From contig CAVUOZ010000010.1 in the NCBI GenBank assembly GCA_963743325.1, positions 769,887 to 833,886 of the forward strand: DNA of 64,000 nucleotides, given 5' to 3'. Made by a program: the position numbers and the translations under genes. Below the pieces are notes generated by a model. The model ran no database searches. It saw only the letters and a program-made list of their open reading frames with translations, and was not told the DNA's origin. Shown one piece after another: positions 37,555-46,708 of the stretch (the first letter of the stretch is position 1; every line of letters begins with the position of its first letter). Source of the DNA: DATFVA01 sp963743325 (GTDB lineage Bacteria > Bacteroidota > Ignavibacteria > Ignavibacteriales > Ignavibacteriaceae).

Positions 37555-40149
37555 CTACTCTCTAAGCATTCCATTCCCCTGCACAAACGCAGCCGCTTCC
37601 GTTCTGGAACGAAGATTAAGCTTTGCAAGGATTGCAGAAATATGATGATCGACTGTTTTGGGTGAAATATATAAGTTTATTGCAATTTCTGAATTTGAAA
37701 GCCCCCTGGACACTAGTTTTAATACATCAGCCTGACGCCTGGTTAATCCCGCAGGATTTTCCTTCGTAGACTGTCGTGGCCCCTTCGGAATACTTTTAAT
37801 TCCTCTTTCTCTCATTTTCTGTTTGATAAGCTGTGATGCTGCCGAGCCGCCAAGACTGTCAAATATTTCAACCGCTTTTTTCATAGACTCTTCGTTTCCT
37901 TCACTCAATGCAAGGGCCTGCTCATATGGGCATCGTAATTCTTCCCATATTTTAGCAGCGGCTTTCCAATCGCCTTTAATCTGAAGAAGAAATGGTTCCG
38001 CTATCTTTTCGGGAATTTCATCCAGATGTCCCGCTTTCCATAACCAGTAAGCGATTTCACCGATAGCCCAGATGTTGTTTGAATTTATGACCTGTGCGTA
38101 AATTGATTTTAACTCATCAACGATTGCATGGAGTTTATTCTGCAGCCAGAAATATTCGGCTCTTGCGGCTTCGGTATATACTATTTTTTCTTTCTCACCC
38201 ATTCTTACCGCAAGATCAACAGACTCATCAAGAAGTTCCATCGCGCCGGGATCATTCCGCCTTGCTCTGACAATGCCAACAACGGCAACAGGAATTAATG
38301 TATTTGCTATAGGAAGGTTCTTTTTACTCAAAACATATTCCGCTAATCCAACAGCTTCATCCCAGCTGCCATAATGTAATTTGACTTTCGCATGATGTCC
38401 CGCCAGGCATAAACTTAGGGTATACAGATCTTTTTCATTACCATACTCTGCACCCGCAGAATAGTAATTATCGGCTTCGTGCAGCATCCGCTGCTGTAAT
38501 TTTATTCCCGCATAATTGATATAAGCTCTTACTGCATGTTCATAGTAGTTGTTCTTAAGAGAAATCTCAAGACTTCTTTTCAGGTCGCTCTCACCTGAAG
38601 TATCACCCGTAACCATTTTAGAACTTCCGATATTATTTAAAGCATGTGCTTCAATTTCCGGATCATTTAATTTTCGCGACAGTTCTAAAGCTTTTGCTCC
38701 CCACTTAATCGCAGGTTCAATCTCTTCCCTTATCATATAGGTCTGTGATTTGTTGCTGTAGGCCATTGCAAGGTGTCTGCCGGGAGGAAGCTTCTCGAGT
38801 ATATCGATTGCTTTGTCAAGATACTCCTCCCCTTTCCTGTCCTCACAATTGTACCAGAGCATTCTCGACATCCGCCTGTAGTTTTCACCCTCGTGTTCAG
38901 GATTAGGGTGTTCTTTAAGAAGCTTTATAATCGTTTCACCGGATTTAATTGCTTCTTCAATCCTGCCATTTAAATAACATTCATAGGCTTTACCTTCATA
39001 AAGTTCCAGCAGTTCTGCAGGTTTAAGACCTGAAGCAAATCCCAGGGCATTCTGGTAATGATCGGCCGCAAGGCTGTGAGCACCCAGTGCAGAAGCCTGT
39101 TTAGCAGCCATGGGGGCATATTTTAAAACGTTATCCCTGTCACCTGCCTGAATAGCGTGGTGAACTATGCGGGCCAGGAGTTCCTGCTGATTTTCATTCT
39201 CCAGCAGGCAGTTTAAAACCTTCTGATGTATCCGCTTTCTCCTCATTTCGGGAATTGAATCAAGTATAGCCAGCCTGGCAAGTTCATGCCTGAATGATAC
39301 CAGGTTTTTATCTGCTATTAATATTTTTTTGTTTATACAGTGATCCAGATTTTCTTCAACTCTACCTGATATTTTTCTGAGTAGTTCTATTTCCGCTTTG
39401 GTCGGGATTACAGAAATAATTTCCAGCAATTCTTTTGTATCAGTATTTAAATTTAACGTCCTGGCAACTACAGCTTCTTTAATGCTTAGGGGTAGTCCAT
39501 CATTTTTGTGGGCTAATACTTCAGTGACATAAAACGGGTTGCCGCCTGTTCTTTCATACAGGTCATCGTTCTGAATGCCCGCTTTTTTCATTAGTGTGCT
39601 TACTGCATTTATCGATAAAGGATAAAGACGGATTCTTTTAATTTCAGACTGCGGGAGATCACCGAATACTGAACGAAGGCGGCTATTCTGTTCTAATTCC
39701 TCATCACGATAGCTTAACACCAGGATTGTTTTTGATCTGTTTATTCTACGGATTAAAAATTTTATAAGATCAAGAGTTGCTTCATCCGCCCAGTGGATAT
39801 CTTCTATTACCACAATTTTAAGATTAGATCCGCTTTGCAGGTAATTAAGGAGGACAGAAAAGATAGCCGTCCTGTTATCCTCATTTTCAAGCTTCCGAAT
39901 CAGGTCTGATTTTACCTGGTAAGCAATATCATAAACAGGTCCCAGTGGTCTTGGGGTAAACAGATCATCGCATCCACCCCATAGAACTTCACTGCCCGAA
40001 TTCAAACTATCGGTAAAACACCTTATAAGTGATGTCTTCCCTACACCCGCTTCACCTGAAACGAGGAGGGTTTTTCCATTGCCGGAAGATACATTCACCG
40101 CCAGCTGTGAAAGCTCATCCAGGAAATCCTGCCGTTCTAATAAATCCAT
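37555..40149 (-). CDS. Large ATP-binding LuxR-family regulator (LAL type)
   Basis: 864 residues. N-terminal AAA_16/STAND-type ATPase with Walker A VSGEAGVGKTSLI (about 28-40) and Walker B VVIEDIHWADEATL; a middle region of TPR-like helical repeats (about 330-720); and a C-terminal LuxR helix-turn-helix (LTRRQADVLKLVSRGLSNSE, then LYISPKTVDHHISAILAKLN). These MalT-like proteins bind an inducer through the repeats and switch on promoters in an ATP-dependent way. It is transcribed toward the DUF4242 genes with two palindromes between, so it may regulate them. The inducer is unknown. Confidence 0.9.
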   Translation of the reverse strand: MDLLERQDFLDELSQLAVNVSSGNGKTLLVSGEAGVGKTSLIRCFTDSLNSGSEVLWGGCDDLFTPRPLGPVYDIAYQVKSDLIRKLENEDNRTAIFSVLLNYLQSGSNLKIVVIEDIHWADEATLDLIKFLIRRINRSKTILVLSYRDEELEQNSRLRSVFGDLPQSEIKRIRLYPLSINAVSTLMKKAGIQNDDLYERTGGNPFYVTEVLAHKNDGLPLSIKEAVVARTLNLNTDTKELLEIISVIPTKAEIELLRKISGRVEENLDHCINKKILIADKNLVSFRHELARLAILDSIPEMRRKRIHQKVLNCLLENENQQELLARIVHHAIQAGDRDNVLKYAPMAAKQASALGAHSLAADHYQNALGFASGLKPAELLELYEGKAYECYLNGRIEEAIKSGETIIKLLKEHPNPEHEGENYRRMSRMLWYNCEDRKGEEYLDKAIDILEKLPPGRHLAMAYSNKSQTYMIREEIEPAIKWGAKALELSRKLNDPEIEAHALNNIGSSKMVTGDTSGESDLKRSLEISLKNNYYEHAVRAYINYAGIKLQQRMLHEADNYYSAGAEYGNEKDLYTLSLCLAGHHAKVKLHYGSWDEAVGLAEYVLSKKNLPIANTLIPVAVVGIVRARRNDPGAMELLDESVDLAVRMGEKEKIVYTEAARAEYFWLQNKLHAIVDELKSIYAQVINSNNIWAIGEIAYWLWKAGHLDEIPEKIAEPFLLQIKGDWKAAAKIWEELRCPYEQALALSEGNEESMKKAVEIFDSLGGSAASQLIKQKMRERGIKSIPKGPRQSTKENPAGLTRRQADVLKLVSRGLSNSEIAINLYISPKTVDHHISAILAKLNLRSRTEAAAFVQGNGMLRE

Positions 40150-40616
40150 AACTAATTAAAGAAATTTTCTCATAATCATCCGGAGAGATTATGATGTGAG
40201 AGATTAAATGGGTTAACAATTGCATAATAAGTAGTTTTTATCAGATTTCAAAAGAAAAAATAAATCATTATGCTTTTGGGCAAGGTTATTCCGCAAAACT
40301 TTTCCGCTAATAAAACACAGGATAAATAAAATGAATAATCCCCCAGATTTTCAGGAATCCAACACTGCTCTGCTTTACTGCTTACTCCTTGCTTCCTACT
40401 CCTTACTAATCCATATTCCATCATCTATCATACATCACACATCAAACCTCTCTACAGGTAACGGGATGCTGATTTCTTATGCCGTAATATCCCTGAATTT
40501 TCCTGTCAACACACGTCGAATCTATTGCATAGCATATCAATTTGTATTAGTTTTGGAACTCAAAAATTAACATTAAGATTGTTAATTGTGCATTTTTAAT
40601 TGTTAATTAATTGAAT
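40150..40616. other. Intergenic region before tRNA-Thr
   Basis: 467 bases. A 79-codon plus-strand reading frame (40331-40570) is low-complexity in Ser, Ile and Thr and is built on repeated ACTCCTT-like words, so I do not call it a gene. No promoter with proper spacing was found for the tRNA. Confidence 0.3.
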
Positions 40617-40692
40617 GCTGGCGTAGCTCAGCTGGTAGAGCAGCTGATTTGTAATCAGCCGGTCGGCGGTTCAAATCCGTCCGCCAGCTCCA
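40617..40692 (+). tRNA. tRNA-Thr (anticodon TGT), CCA encoded
   Basis: A full cloverleaf can be drawn: acceptor GCTGGCG with CGCCAGC, D arm GCTC..GAGC, anticodon stem GCTGA/TCAGC with loop TTTGTAA (anticodon TGT, reading ACA), T arm GGCGG/CCGTC with loop TTCAAAT, discriminator T and an encoded CCA. The 3' part is a common target of tyrosine integrases, and an integrase remnant begins about 120 bases downstream. Confidence 0.95.
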
Positions 40693-40813
40693 CATTTTGA
40701 ACGAAATCGCAAGAAAGCAGCCGATCTTTCTTTGATTTTAGACGAAAGTGACTGAACACTTACTGAACACTTTCAAATTGATGTACAGTAATCTAAAATC
40801 AAAGGAGGTCAGT

Positions 40814-41092
40814 ATGTTTCTTTGTAAAAGGTCCTACGGAATTTATTTCATCGAATTCTTCGATGAAAAACAATTCAAAACCCGCCGTATTTCCACCGGT
40901 GCACTAAACAAAAAACTCGCAACCCAATTTCTCAATGAAATGGAGATTAAGAAGTTCATACCCTCTATTGATAAGTCAATTGACTGGAAAAAAAATATCA
41001 AAATAAAAACTACCATAATTAGGATATTCCCGGTCGAACTCTTTATATATCACGAACCAGGAGTGTCGATTAATGAGTTCAAAATTGGATAG
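40814..41092 (+). pseudogene. Remnant of a tyrosine-type integrase N-terminus
   Basis: 92 residues from an ATG behind a strong AAAGGAGGT site. The start MFLCKRSYGIYFIEFFDEK, then KTRRISTGALNKKLATQFLN, is the N-terminal DNA-binding segment of phage-type tyrosine integrases, which normally run to 350-450 residues. After about residue 60 the match fades and the frame ends; no catalytic Arg or Tyr is present. With tRNA-Thr adjacent, this is best read as the relic of an element that integrated at the tRNA. No second copy of the tRNA 3' end was noticed in the window, so the other island border is not defined. Confidence 0.65.
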
Positions 41093-41530
41093 AATGATGA
41101 TAATTATACTTTCGTAAAACTGGAATTAACTTTTCAATCTTCCGAATCGTTAGGAGGCGAGTGCCAAGTTTACATAAACCAACGTTATGTGGCGCCGATA
41201 GAAAGACAATGTTATTGAAGATGTCTTAGTTAGTTGCATAATCTTTCTTATATAAGATGGCTGACAGTGTAAAGATGAAGTGATCCCAAATATTAAGTGG
41301 CCTGGGAATAAATTCTAGTCTACTTCAAAATAATTATATGGATGGTATTGCTTAAATGAGGAAATATTCAACATTAATAAAATCATTCTCATGTCTTCTA
41401 TAAACTCTATCAGGGTTTATCGTAATTTCCAGGACAAATTCTGGCTATAAAATTTTATTGATAGGATATTATTGCGAAATTGTGCTAAAAAACTTCTAAA
41501 AGGAGCTAAAAATAATTCTTTACGAACTCC
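41093..41530. other. Non-coding part of island start with imperfect hairpin
   Basis: No supported gene. ACATAA (41173-41178) pairs with TTATGT (41186-41191), and GGCG (41157-41160) with CGCC (41194-41197), forming a two-part hairpin around CCAACG. It is faintly reminiscent of integron attC sites but lacks proper core sites. Confidence 0.3.
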
Positions 41531-41659
41531 GTAATTATACTGATGCAATGGTGAAATATTTTTTGTATATTTGTAATAATAATTCTCGACTTCCAGAGGG
41601 ATAAAAGTCAGAGTTAAAGATTGTAGTACCATCAGAAAAACACACAGAAATCTCTCCAA
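41531..41659 (+). repeat. Island repeat, copy A
   Basis: First of three copies of a non-coding repeat. Block 1 GTAATTATACTGATGC (41531-41546), block 2 from TTTTGTATAT (41561) to CAGAGTTA (41616), block 3 ACACACAGAAATCTCTCC (about 41640-41657). In block 2, GACT (41588-41591) pairs with AGTC (41606-41609) around a conserved loop containing CCAGAGGGATAAA. TATATTTG at 41566-41573 matches the -7 promoter consensus. The repeat ends about 240 bases before the gene at 41896. The remaining 41660-41895 shows nothing I recognise. Confidence 0.75.
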
Positions 41660-41895
41660 TTTAGAATAATCATTGTTTTTTAAATATAAATTATCGTTTT
41701 CTCAAACGAAGGAATTTATGATTTAAAAAAACTTTGATTGGTTTTGGTAAAGAAAGCGTAGAATTTATTAAAAGCGAAGCTGGATCATATTTTAAATTAA
41801 CGTGTCTTTTATTGATAAGTTATTTTTTGGTTTATAATTATTTATTTCCCAAGAGTGCCGATCTTATGTTTTAATATCAATTAAAGGAGATTTAA

Positions 41896-42228
41896 ATGTA
41901 TGAAAAAATAAGTTCAGCAAAAAATATGATAAAAATGTTTAAGTCAGATAATGAACTTCTGGAAAGACTAAAAGAAAATCCCATAGCAGTATTGCAAGAG
42001 ACAGCACCAAAAGCTGAGGAAATGAGCAAGCCACGTTATTGGAGTGATTTATTGCTCTATCGCATCGCAGTTATTGTACTTGGTTCACTAGCATTAATTG
42101 CGGCCGTCGGTTCTATAGTGCTAGTATCTAATGGCGAAAAAACACCTGAAGTTCTAGTTTCTTTGGGCTCTGCTGCGGTAGGTGCTTTGGTTGGCTTATT
42201 TGCACCGTCACCGACGGGTAAACAATAG
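41896..42228 (+). CDS. Small two-helix membrane protein
   Basis: 110 residues behind AAAGGAG. The N-terminal half is charged and helical (DNELLERLKENPIAVLQETA), a pattern reminiscent of nitrile-hydratase-like leader peptides, though that similarity is by eye only. The C-terminal half has two hydrophobic segments (about 56-79 and 87-104, with VLGSLALIAAVGSIVLVSNG and LGSAAVGALVGLFAP), a small hairpin in the membrane like that of holins or regulatory subunits. First gene after repeat copy A. I do not recognise the family. Confidence 0.6.
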   Translation: MYEKISSAKNMIKMFKSDNELLERLKENPIAVLQETAPKAEEMSKPRYWSDLLLYRIAVIVLGSLALIAAVGSIVLVSNGEKTPEVLVSLGSAAVGALVGLFAPSPTGKQ

Positions 42229-42317
42229 TGTTGGCTGAAGAAAAATTGAGAACTCAATCAGTCATTGCGTTTTAACATAATGGCAGTTAGACATTATTTA
42301 AAAGGAGGGAATTAATT

Positions 42318-42749
42318 ATGGCAATAAAATTATTTTCTTCAATCAGTATCGGGTCCCAGTCGCTGTTGGAAAAAATGAGTGAAGAACTCAATAAGACTGA
42401 AATAGATTTTTCCTTAAGATGGAATCCGGGTAAGAATATTGTTTTGTTTCGTTTAGCAGTTGGTATTGATGGTAAACCCGTAGAAGATTTACTTGATCGC
42501 CCAATAGGAGAAAATGATGGTGACATAGTTTATCCAATTGGAAAGTATTTAGAAGGGATAAAGCTTAAAATACAATACGAGATATTTCCATTAGAAAATA
42601 TCGATAAAATTGCAACGTTTATTGTCGAGAGCAAAAAAATAGTTTCTAAACTTTCTCCTTTTCCACCACCACCAGATTTTATAAAACTTAAATCCAGGGA
42701 AATACTAAATGAATCAAAAACTTACATAGTTAAAGGCACTAAGAATTGA
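42318..42749 (+). CDS. Hypothetical soluble protein
   Basis: 143 residues behind an AAAGGAGGG ribosome site at about 42300. No signal peptide, membrane helix or recognised motif. A proline run FPPPPDF near residue 117 separates a beta-rich part (ISIGSQSLL, FSLRWNPGKNIVLFRLAVG) from a short Lys-rich tail. It sits between a small membrane protein and an exported barrel-like protein in one unit. Function unknown. Confidence 0.6.
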   Translation: MAIKLFSSISIGSQSLLEKMSEELNKTEIDFSLRWNPGKNIVLFRLAVGIDGKPVEDLLDRPIGENDGDIVYPIGKYLEGIKLKIQYEIFPLENIDKIATFIVESKKIVSKLSPFPPPPDFIKLKSREILNESKTYIVKGTKN

Positions 42750-42762
42750 AAAGTGAACTTAT

Positions 42763-43257
42763 ATGAAATCAATAAAAATATTTTTGTTACTCATAATAAT
42801 TCCTGTTTCAGTTTTCAGCCAATTGCTCAAGCCGTCAAATTCCATAAATTCTTCTATTACAGGTGTCAACTCAGAACCTGATCTATTCTATAATGTTAGT
42901 TTAACCTCTTTTCAGATGTTAACAGCAAGCCTTAGAATCGATAAACAAAAATTAGTTTTCTCTCCTTTGAAATTGTTAGAAAAGTGGCATGATCCTTTAT
43001 CAACCCTAAAAATGAATCTTGCACAAGAAAATAACATTACTACTTTTGGAATAGGAATCAATTTTGGAGAGACTCCTTCCAATTCTGAAAAAGCCAAAAA
43101 AGTATTAAATGAAATTCATAATAAACTTGATAAGTGTTATTATAAAATAATAGTAATAGATACAAATAAAACGAAACGAGAACAATATCTAATAGATTCC
43201 ATCTATATACCGTATTGGGAAAATTTACTTAAAAAAATAAATTTATATTTACACTAG
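42763..43257 (+). CDS. Exported protein, N-terminal half of a frameshifted barrel gene
   Basis: 164 residues with a signal peptide (cleavage near VFSQ). The frame stops at NLYLH, but reading the other frame across the seven-A run at 43231-43237 continues smoothly as FTLGANSMIFDIVGGNEIDS into the next open frame. The two halves together make a protein of about 345 residues. The A run is a typical site for a sequencing indel or for transcriptional slippage; either way the second half belongs to this gene. Family not recognised. Confidence 0.6.
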   Translation: MKSIKIFLLLIIIPVSVFSQLLKPSNSINSSITGVNSEPDLFYNVSLTSFQMLTASLRIDKQKLVFSPLKLLEKWHDPLSTLKMNLAQENNITTFGIGINFGETPSNSEKAKKVLNEIHNKLDKCYYKIIVIDTNKTKREQYLIDSIYIPYWENLLKKINLYLH

Positions 43258-43268
43258 GTGCAAACTCA

Positions 43269-43802
43269 ATGATTTTTGACATTGTTGGTGGCAATGAAAT
43301 AGATTCGAATTTAGACGGTAAAATTGACAATGAATTTTGGTTTAAAGGATATGATTTAAGTCTAGGGTTTTTATGGACACCATCACAATCTTTCGGTGTA
43401 AATTCGACATATCATTATATTTATAAGAGAGCTTCCTCAGTAGAAGGACAAGAGCTTGCTCCCTATTGGGGATTTTCTTTTTCACTTGGTTATATGTTAG
43501 TTATTTTAAATGACGATTATAAATCCTCAGACGATTACTTAGAAAGTATGTTTATTCCTTCTATAGTCTCAGGTTTATCTCTAGAGTACCAAAAATACAA
43601 TGGTTCAATTCAATATGTTGAAAATAATTTAAGAGAAATTTTGTCGATAACACCTTTTTTAGATTTCAAATTAGCACCTAAAAGTCAATTTAGGTTAGGT
43701 ATTCCCATTAAATTCCAAAAGTCAATTAATCAAAAAGCTATGACTGAGTTAAATACTTTTTTTCAATTCAGTTTAGAGTTTACAACAATTGCAAAAGACT
43801 AG
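43269..43802 (+). CDS. C-terminal half of the frameshifted barrel gene
   Basis: 177 residues from the first ATG of the continuing frame; real coding starts upstream, near 43240. The chain alternates barrel-like strands (YDLSLGFLWTPSQSFGVN, YWGFSFSLGYMLVIL, PKSQFRLGIPIKFQ, FFQFSLEFTTIAKD) and suggests an outer-membrane protein. There is no own signal peptide and no ribosome site, consistent with being the second half of the gene at 42763 and not an independent gene. Confidence 0.55.
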   Translation: MIFDIVGGNEIDSNLDGKIDNEFWFKGYDLSLGFLWTPSQSFGVNSTYHYIYKRASSVEGQELAPYWGFSFSLGYMLVILNDDYKSSDDYLESMFIPSIVSGLSLEYQKYNGSIQYVENNLREILSITPFLDFKLAPKSQFRLGIPIKFQKSINQKAMTELNTFFQFSLEFTTIAKD

Positions 43803-43920
43803 AATGCCTGACAAAGTTTTGTGTTTAAAATCAACACCTAATTAGAAAAATATTTGAAATGAGTTAAAAATGGGAAGTAGCATATTTTTAAAGACATCAT
43901 TAAAAAACTTTTTGCACTAA

Positions 43921-44046
43921 GTAGTTATACTGATGCGGATTCCCAAATTGTTTTGTATATTGTTTACAATAATTCTTTACTCCCAGAGGGATAAAAGTCA
44001 GAGTTAGTTGCACTCAATCCTGGGAAACACACAGAAATCTCTCCAA
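43921..44046 (+). repeat. Island repeat, copy B
   Basis: Aligns with copy A without gaps for 86 bases: block 1 GTAGTTATACTGATGC (43921-43936), block 2 from TTTTGTATAT (43951) to CAGAGTTA (44006), and after a three-base shorter spacer block 3 ACACACAGAAATCTCTCC (about 44027-44044). In this copy TCCCAG (43981-43986) can also pair with CTGGGA (44020-44025). It lies directly before the hydrolase operon starting at 44104. Confidence 0.75.
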
Positions 44047-44103
44047 GCTGATATACCATTCCATATACACTTTAAGTTTTTTCAGATGAAAGGCAGGATT
44101 CTA

Positions 44104-45117
44104 ATGAAAAGATTTTTGTTAGTATTATTTGTTTGCATTTTTTCACTAATAATAGCAAACCCGGCATCTAATAATTATTCATCATTTGCATCCGGGGATG
44201 CTGCTATTTCAATATGTTCTTTTAATATTCAATTTCTTGGGCAGTCAAATGATAGGGATAATGACGCATTGGCTAAAATACTGAAAGACTTCGATATAGT
44301 AGTTATTCAGGAGGTTTTAGCTCCGCCTTATAAGGGTACTTATCCAGATGGAACAAATTATAATCCTGATAAACGGGTAACGGGATTCTTTGATAAAATG
44401 AGCGCAGAAGGATTTGATTATGTGCTCTCTCCTGAGGATACTGGCCCCGGTAAAGAGAATCATAAAAACAGTAATGCTACCGAATGGTGGGTTACATTTT
44501 ACAAGCCTGAAAAAGTAAAAGCTGCTGTTGATCTGCCGAATGGCTTTTTAGAAGAGGATCGGACTGCAAATGAGTTCTATGACCGTGTTCCATACGCATT
44601 TGCTTTCAGGACTTTAGATGATAACCTTGATTTTGATCTGATATCTGTTCATTTGCGACCAGATAACAGCAGTGAAGATAAGCTCCGACGAAAAGAAGAA
44701 TTGACAGCCATAAGAGATTGGATCGATGATAACGATGAAACAGAAAAGGACTTTATAATATTAGGTGATATGAATATTTCAGATTATGATGAGCTGAGAG
44801 ATGTAACACCGGGCGGATTCAGTTCCCTTAATGATGAATGCAGAAGCACAAATACAAATGTAAATGGTCCTAAACCTTATGACCACGTAATGTATAGATC
44901 GCGGTTTACCAAAGAGGTTGATAAGAAATTTGACTTCAGAGTATTCAATTTAGTAGAGGCTATGAGACCTTACTGGATTTCAGAGGAGCCATACCCTGGA
45001 GGTGCTGTTAATCCCATTGAACAGCCCGAATATAATCACAATAAATTCCGAAAATATTACTCAGATCATAATCCCGTTCTGTTTAGACTGATTATCCCTG
45101 ATAAAGATGATGATTAA
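44104..45117 (+). CDS. Exported endonuclease/exonuclease/phosphatase-fold protein
   Basis: 337 residues from the ATG at 44104, which follows GGCAGGA; upstream in-frame ATG/TTG codons run into repeat copy B. A signal peptide (MKRFLLVLFVCIFSLIIANP) indicates export. The DNase I-like core is complete by eye: FNIQFLG, VVIQEV with the metal-binding Glu, SVHLRPD with a catalytic His, LGDMNISDYDE, PYDHVMY and the closing SDHNPV. The fold covers nucleases and lipid or nucleotide phosphatases; the specificity is open. It starts a run of five genes, several of them predicted hydrolases. Confidence 0.85.
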   Translation: MKRFLLVLFVCIFSLIIANPASNNYSSFASGDAAISICSFNIQFLGQSNDRDNDALAKILKDFDIVVIQEVLAPPYKGTYPDGTNYNPDKRVTGFFDKMSAEGFDYVLSPEDTGPGKENHKNSNATEWWVTFYKPEKVKAAVDLPNGFLEEDRTANEFYDRVPYAFAFRTLDDNLDFDLISVHLRPDNSSEDKLRRKEELTAIRDWIDDNDETEKDFIILGDMNISDYDELRDVTPGGFSSLNDECRSTNTNVNGPKPYDHVMYRSRFTKEVDKKFDFRVFNLVEAMRPYWISEEPYPGGAVNPIEQPEYNHNKFRKYYSDHNPVLFRLIIPDKDDD

Positions 45118-45127
45118 AGGATAATAT

Positions 45128-45730
45128 ATGGAACTTCAATTAAAACCCGCAGATATATTTTTAACACGGGGTAATAGCTTTTTAAGTAAGGCTATTCGTT
45201 TTTTTTCAAGAACAATTGGTGAGAGCAGGACTAAAGTAAATCACGTGGGAATGACAGTGGATGAAGGATCCCTACACGACTGCAAAGTTGTAGAAGCACT
45301 GAGTAAGGTAAAGGAACATACACTATGGGATCAGTATGGCCCACTTAAAACAGATTTGGTTGCTGTTTTCAGACCAACAAACCTTACACTGGAAGAAATC
45401 AGTCTCATTGTTAAGACAGCAAAAAAGCAAGTCGGGCGGAAATATGGATATCTGAAGATAGTTGCTCACTTATTAGACTGGATTTTATTAGGAGCCTATC
45501 TCTTCCGTCGATTGACTAATGATGGTAATTATCCAATATGTTCCTGGTTAGTAGCTCACGCCTATTCAAAAGCAAATAAAGATTTTGGTTGCGACGTGGG
45601 TGCTGCAGAACCTGATGATATATGGGATTTTGTCATTAAAAATCCTGATAAGTATCAGGAAATTTATCATTTGGGATCAATTTGGAAAAATCCAAATCTA
45701 AAAAATAATAGTCAAAAAACGGAGAAATAA
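45128..45730 (+). CDS. YiiX-like permuted papain-fold (NlpC/P60-related) hydrolase
   Basis: 200 residues, no signal peptide. The start LKPADIFLTRG, the His in KVNHVGMTVDEG and the Cys in NYPICSWLVAHAYSKAN give the circularly permuted NlpC/P60 arrangement of YiiX-type enzymes (His before Cys), which act on peptides, amides or lipid acyl groups. A hydrophobic segment near 115-130 (HLLDWILLGAYLF) may touch membranes. It lies ten bases after the EEP gene and directly abuts the phospholipase-like gene. Confidence 0.75.
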   Translation: MELQLKPADIFLTRGNSFLSKAIRFFSRTIGESRTKVNHVGMTVDEGSLHDCKVVEALSKVKEHTLWDQYGPLKTDLVAVFRPTNLTLEEISLIVKTAKKQVGRKYGYLKIVAHLLDWILLGAYLFRRLTNDGNYPICSWLVAHAYSKANKDFGCDVGAAEPDDIWDFVIKNPDKYQEIYHLGSIWKNPNLKNNSQKTEK

Positions 45731-46705
45731 ATGCCTAGTGCAATTACACATATTCTACTTGTTAAAAATCTACAAAGCAGAATCACTAATAATACTCTAA
45801 AGGCTATGCTTGCCGATGGTAAATATTTTTTGCAGGTAGGTGCAGTAGGACCAGATCTGCCGTATTCTAGTATAGTCGACAATGATTTAATATTCAGTGA
45901 TCAGAGTGATCTAGCAGATAAATTTCACTATGTAAATACGAATCAAATTCCAATAAAAGCACTGGACAAAATTAAAAACCTCCCGAATTCGAAGAATAAA
46001 GTAAAACGATACGCCTTTAATTTTTTTGCAGGATATATCTCACACATATTGGCTGATGGAATAATGCATCCATTCATCCGGGATATGGTAGGTGATTATT
46101 CAAAGAACAAGACTGCTCATAGGACGTTAGAAATGAGACTTGATGTTCTAGTGAATAATTACTTTACAGCAAAAAGCGGCAGGCCGACTGAGTATAATTA
46201 CACAAATATGCACAAGGAACTTAAAAACATCGGGGATTATAAAGAGGTGAATGCAGTCGTGGGATACTTTAAGGAATCAATAAAAGAAGTTTATAATATG
46301 GATTATGAAACTGATTTGATTCTTGGTTGGGTGACAGGACTGTACAGATTACTCTCTGTGGCAGAAGGGCATCACCCGGCAATATACAGAAATTTAAATA
46401 TACTAGATGGAATTATATATAAGAATTATAAAGAATTAGAAGATAAAAAAGATACACTCTTAGTCTTAGAAAAGCCCATTGATGGTTTGGACAGAAATTT
46501 TCTACGCACTGAAAGAATAAATTTTATAGATGATTGTATTCCCCAATTTTATGCAAGGTTTATCCCAATTTTAGAGAAGGCTTATAACTTTACTTTTATG
46601 GAAGGTGAGTTAACTGCCGCAGATATTCCTCCGATAGATTTAGATACCGGACGCCCTTTACTTGCTGCGAATGATCTGGATTTAATCCCAACATTATGGA
46701 GCTGA
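45731..46705 (+). CDS. Zinc-dependent phospholipase C-like protein
   Basis: 324 residues, starting on the base after the previous stop, with GGAG nine bases before. The metal-binding His/Asp pattern of the zinc phospholipase C/S1-P1-like family is visible: MPSAITHILL at the very start, GAVGPDLPY, DKFHYVNT, YISHILADGIMHPFI and HRTLEMRLDV. Such proteins cleave phospholipid headgroups, though many members of the family are uncharacterised. There is no signal peptide; the N-terminal Met-Pro-Ser may need to be free, as in related enzymes where the first residue binds zinc, which is inference. Confidence 0.75.
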   Translation: MPSAITHILLVKNLQSRITNNTLKAMLADGKYFLQVGAVGPDLPYSSIVDNDLIFSDQSDLADKFHYVNTNQIPIKALDKIKNLPNSKNKVKRYAFNFFAGYISHILADGIMHPFIRDMVGDYSKNKTAHRTLEMRLDVLVNNYFTAKSGRPTEYNYTNMHKELKNIGDYKEVNAVVGYFKESIKEVYNMDYETDLILGWVTGLYRLLSVAEGHHPAIYRNLNILDGIIYKNYKELEDKKDTLLVLEKPIDGLDRNFLRTERINFIDDCIPQFYARFIPILEKAYNFTFMEGELTAADIPPIDLDTGRPLLAANDLDLIPTLWS

Positions 46706-46708
46706 GAA

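Noticed and set aside
40331..40570. 79-codon frame before tRNA-Thr
   Set aside because: Low-complexity, built from repeated ACTCCTT-like words, with no homology-like features.
41157..41197. Integron attC site next to the integrase stub
   Set aside because: The CGTTATGT word looks attC-like, but no matching core site (RYYYAAC/GTTRRRY pair) or cassette array exists, and the stub is a phage-type integrase.
41417..41659. 80-codon minus-strand frame
   Set aside because: It lies across repeat copy A, and the repeat is conserved as nucleotides, not as a reading frame in the other copies.
41541..41660. Hammerhead-ribozyme-like words (CTGATG and GAAA) in the island repeat
   Set aside because: The core requires CTGATGA; here a C follows CTGATG in all copies, and the flanking stems I, II and III cannot be drawn.
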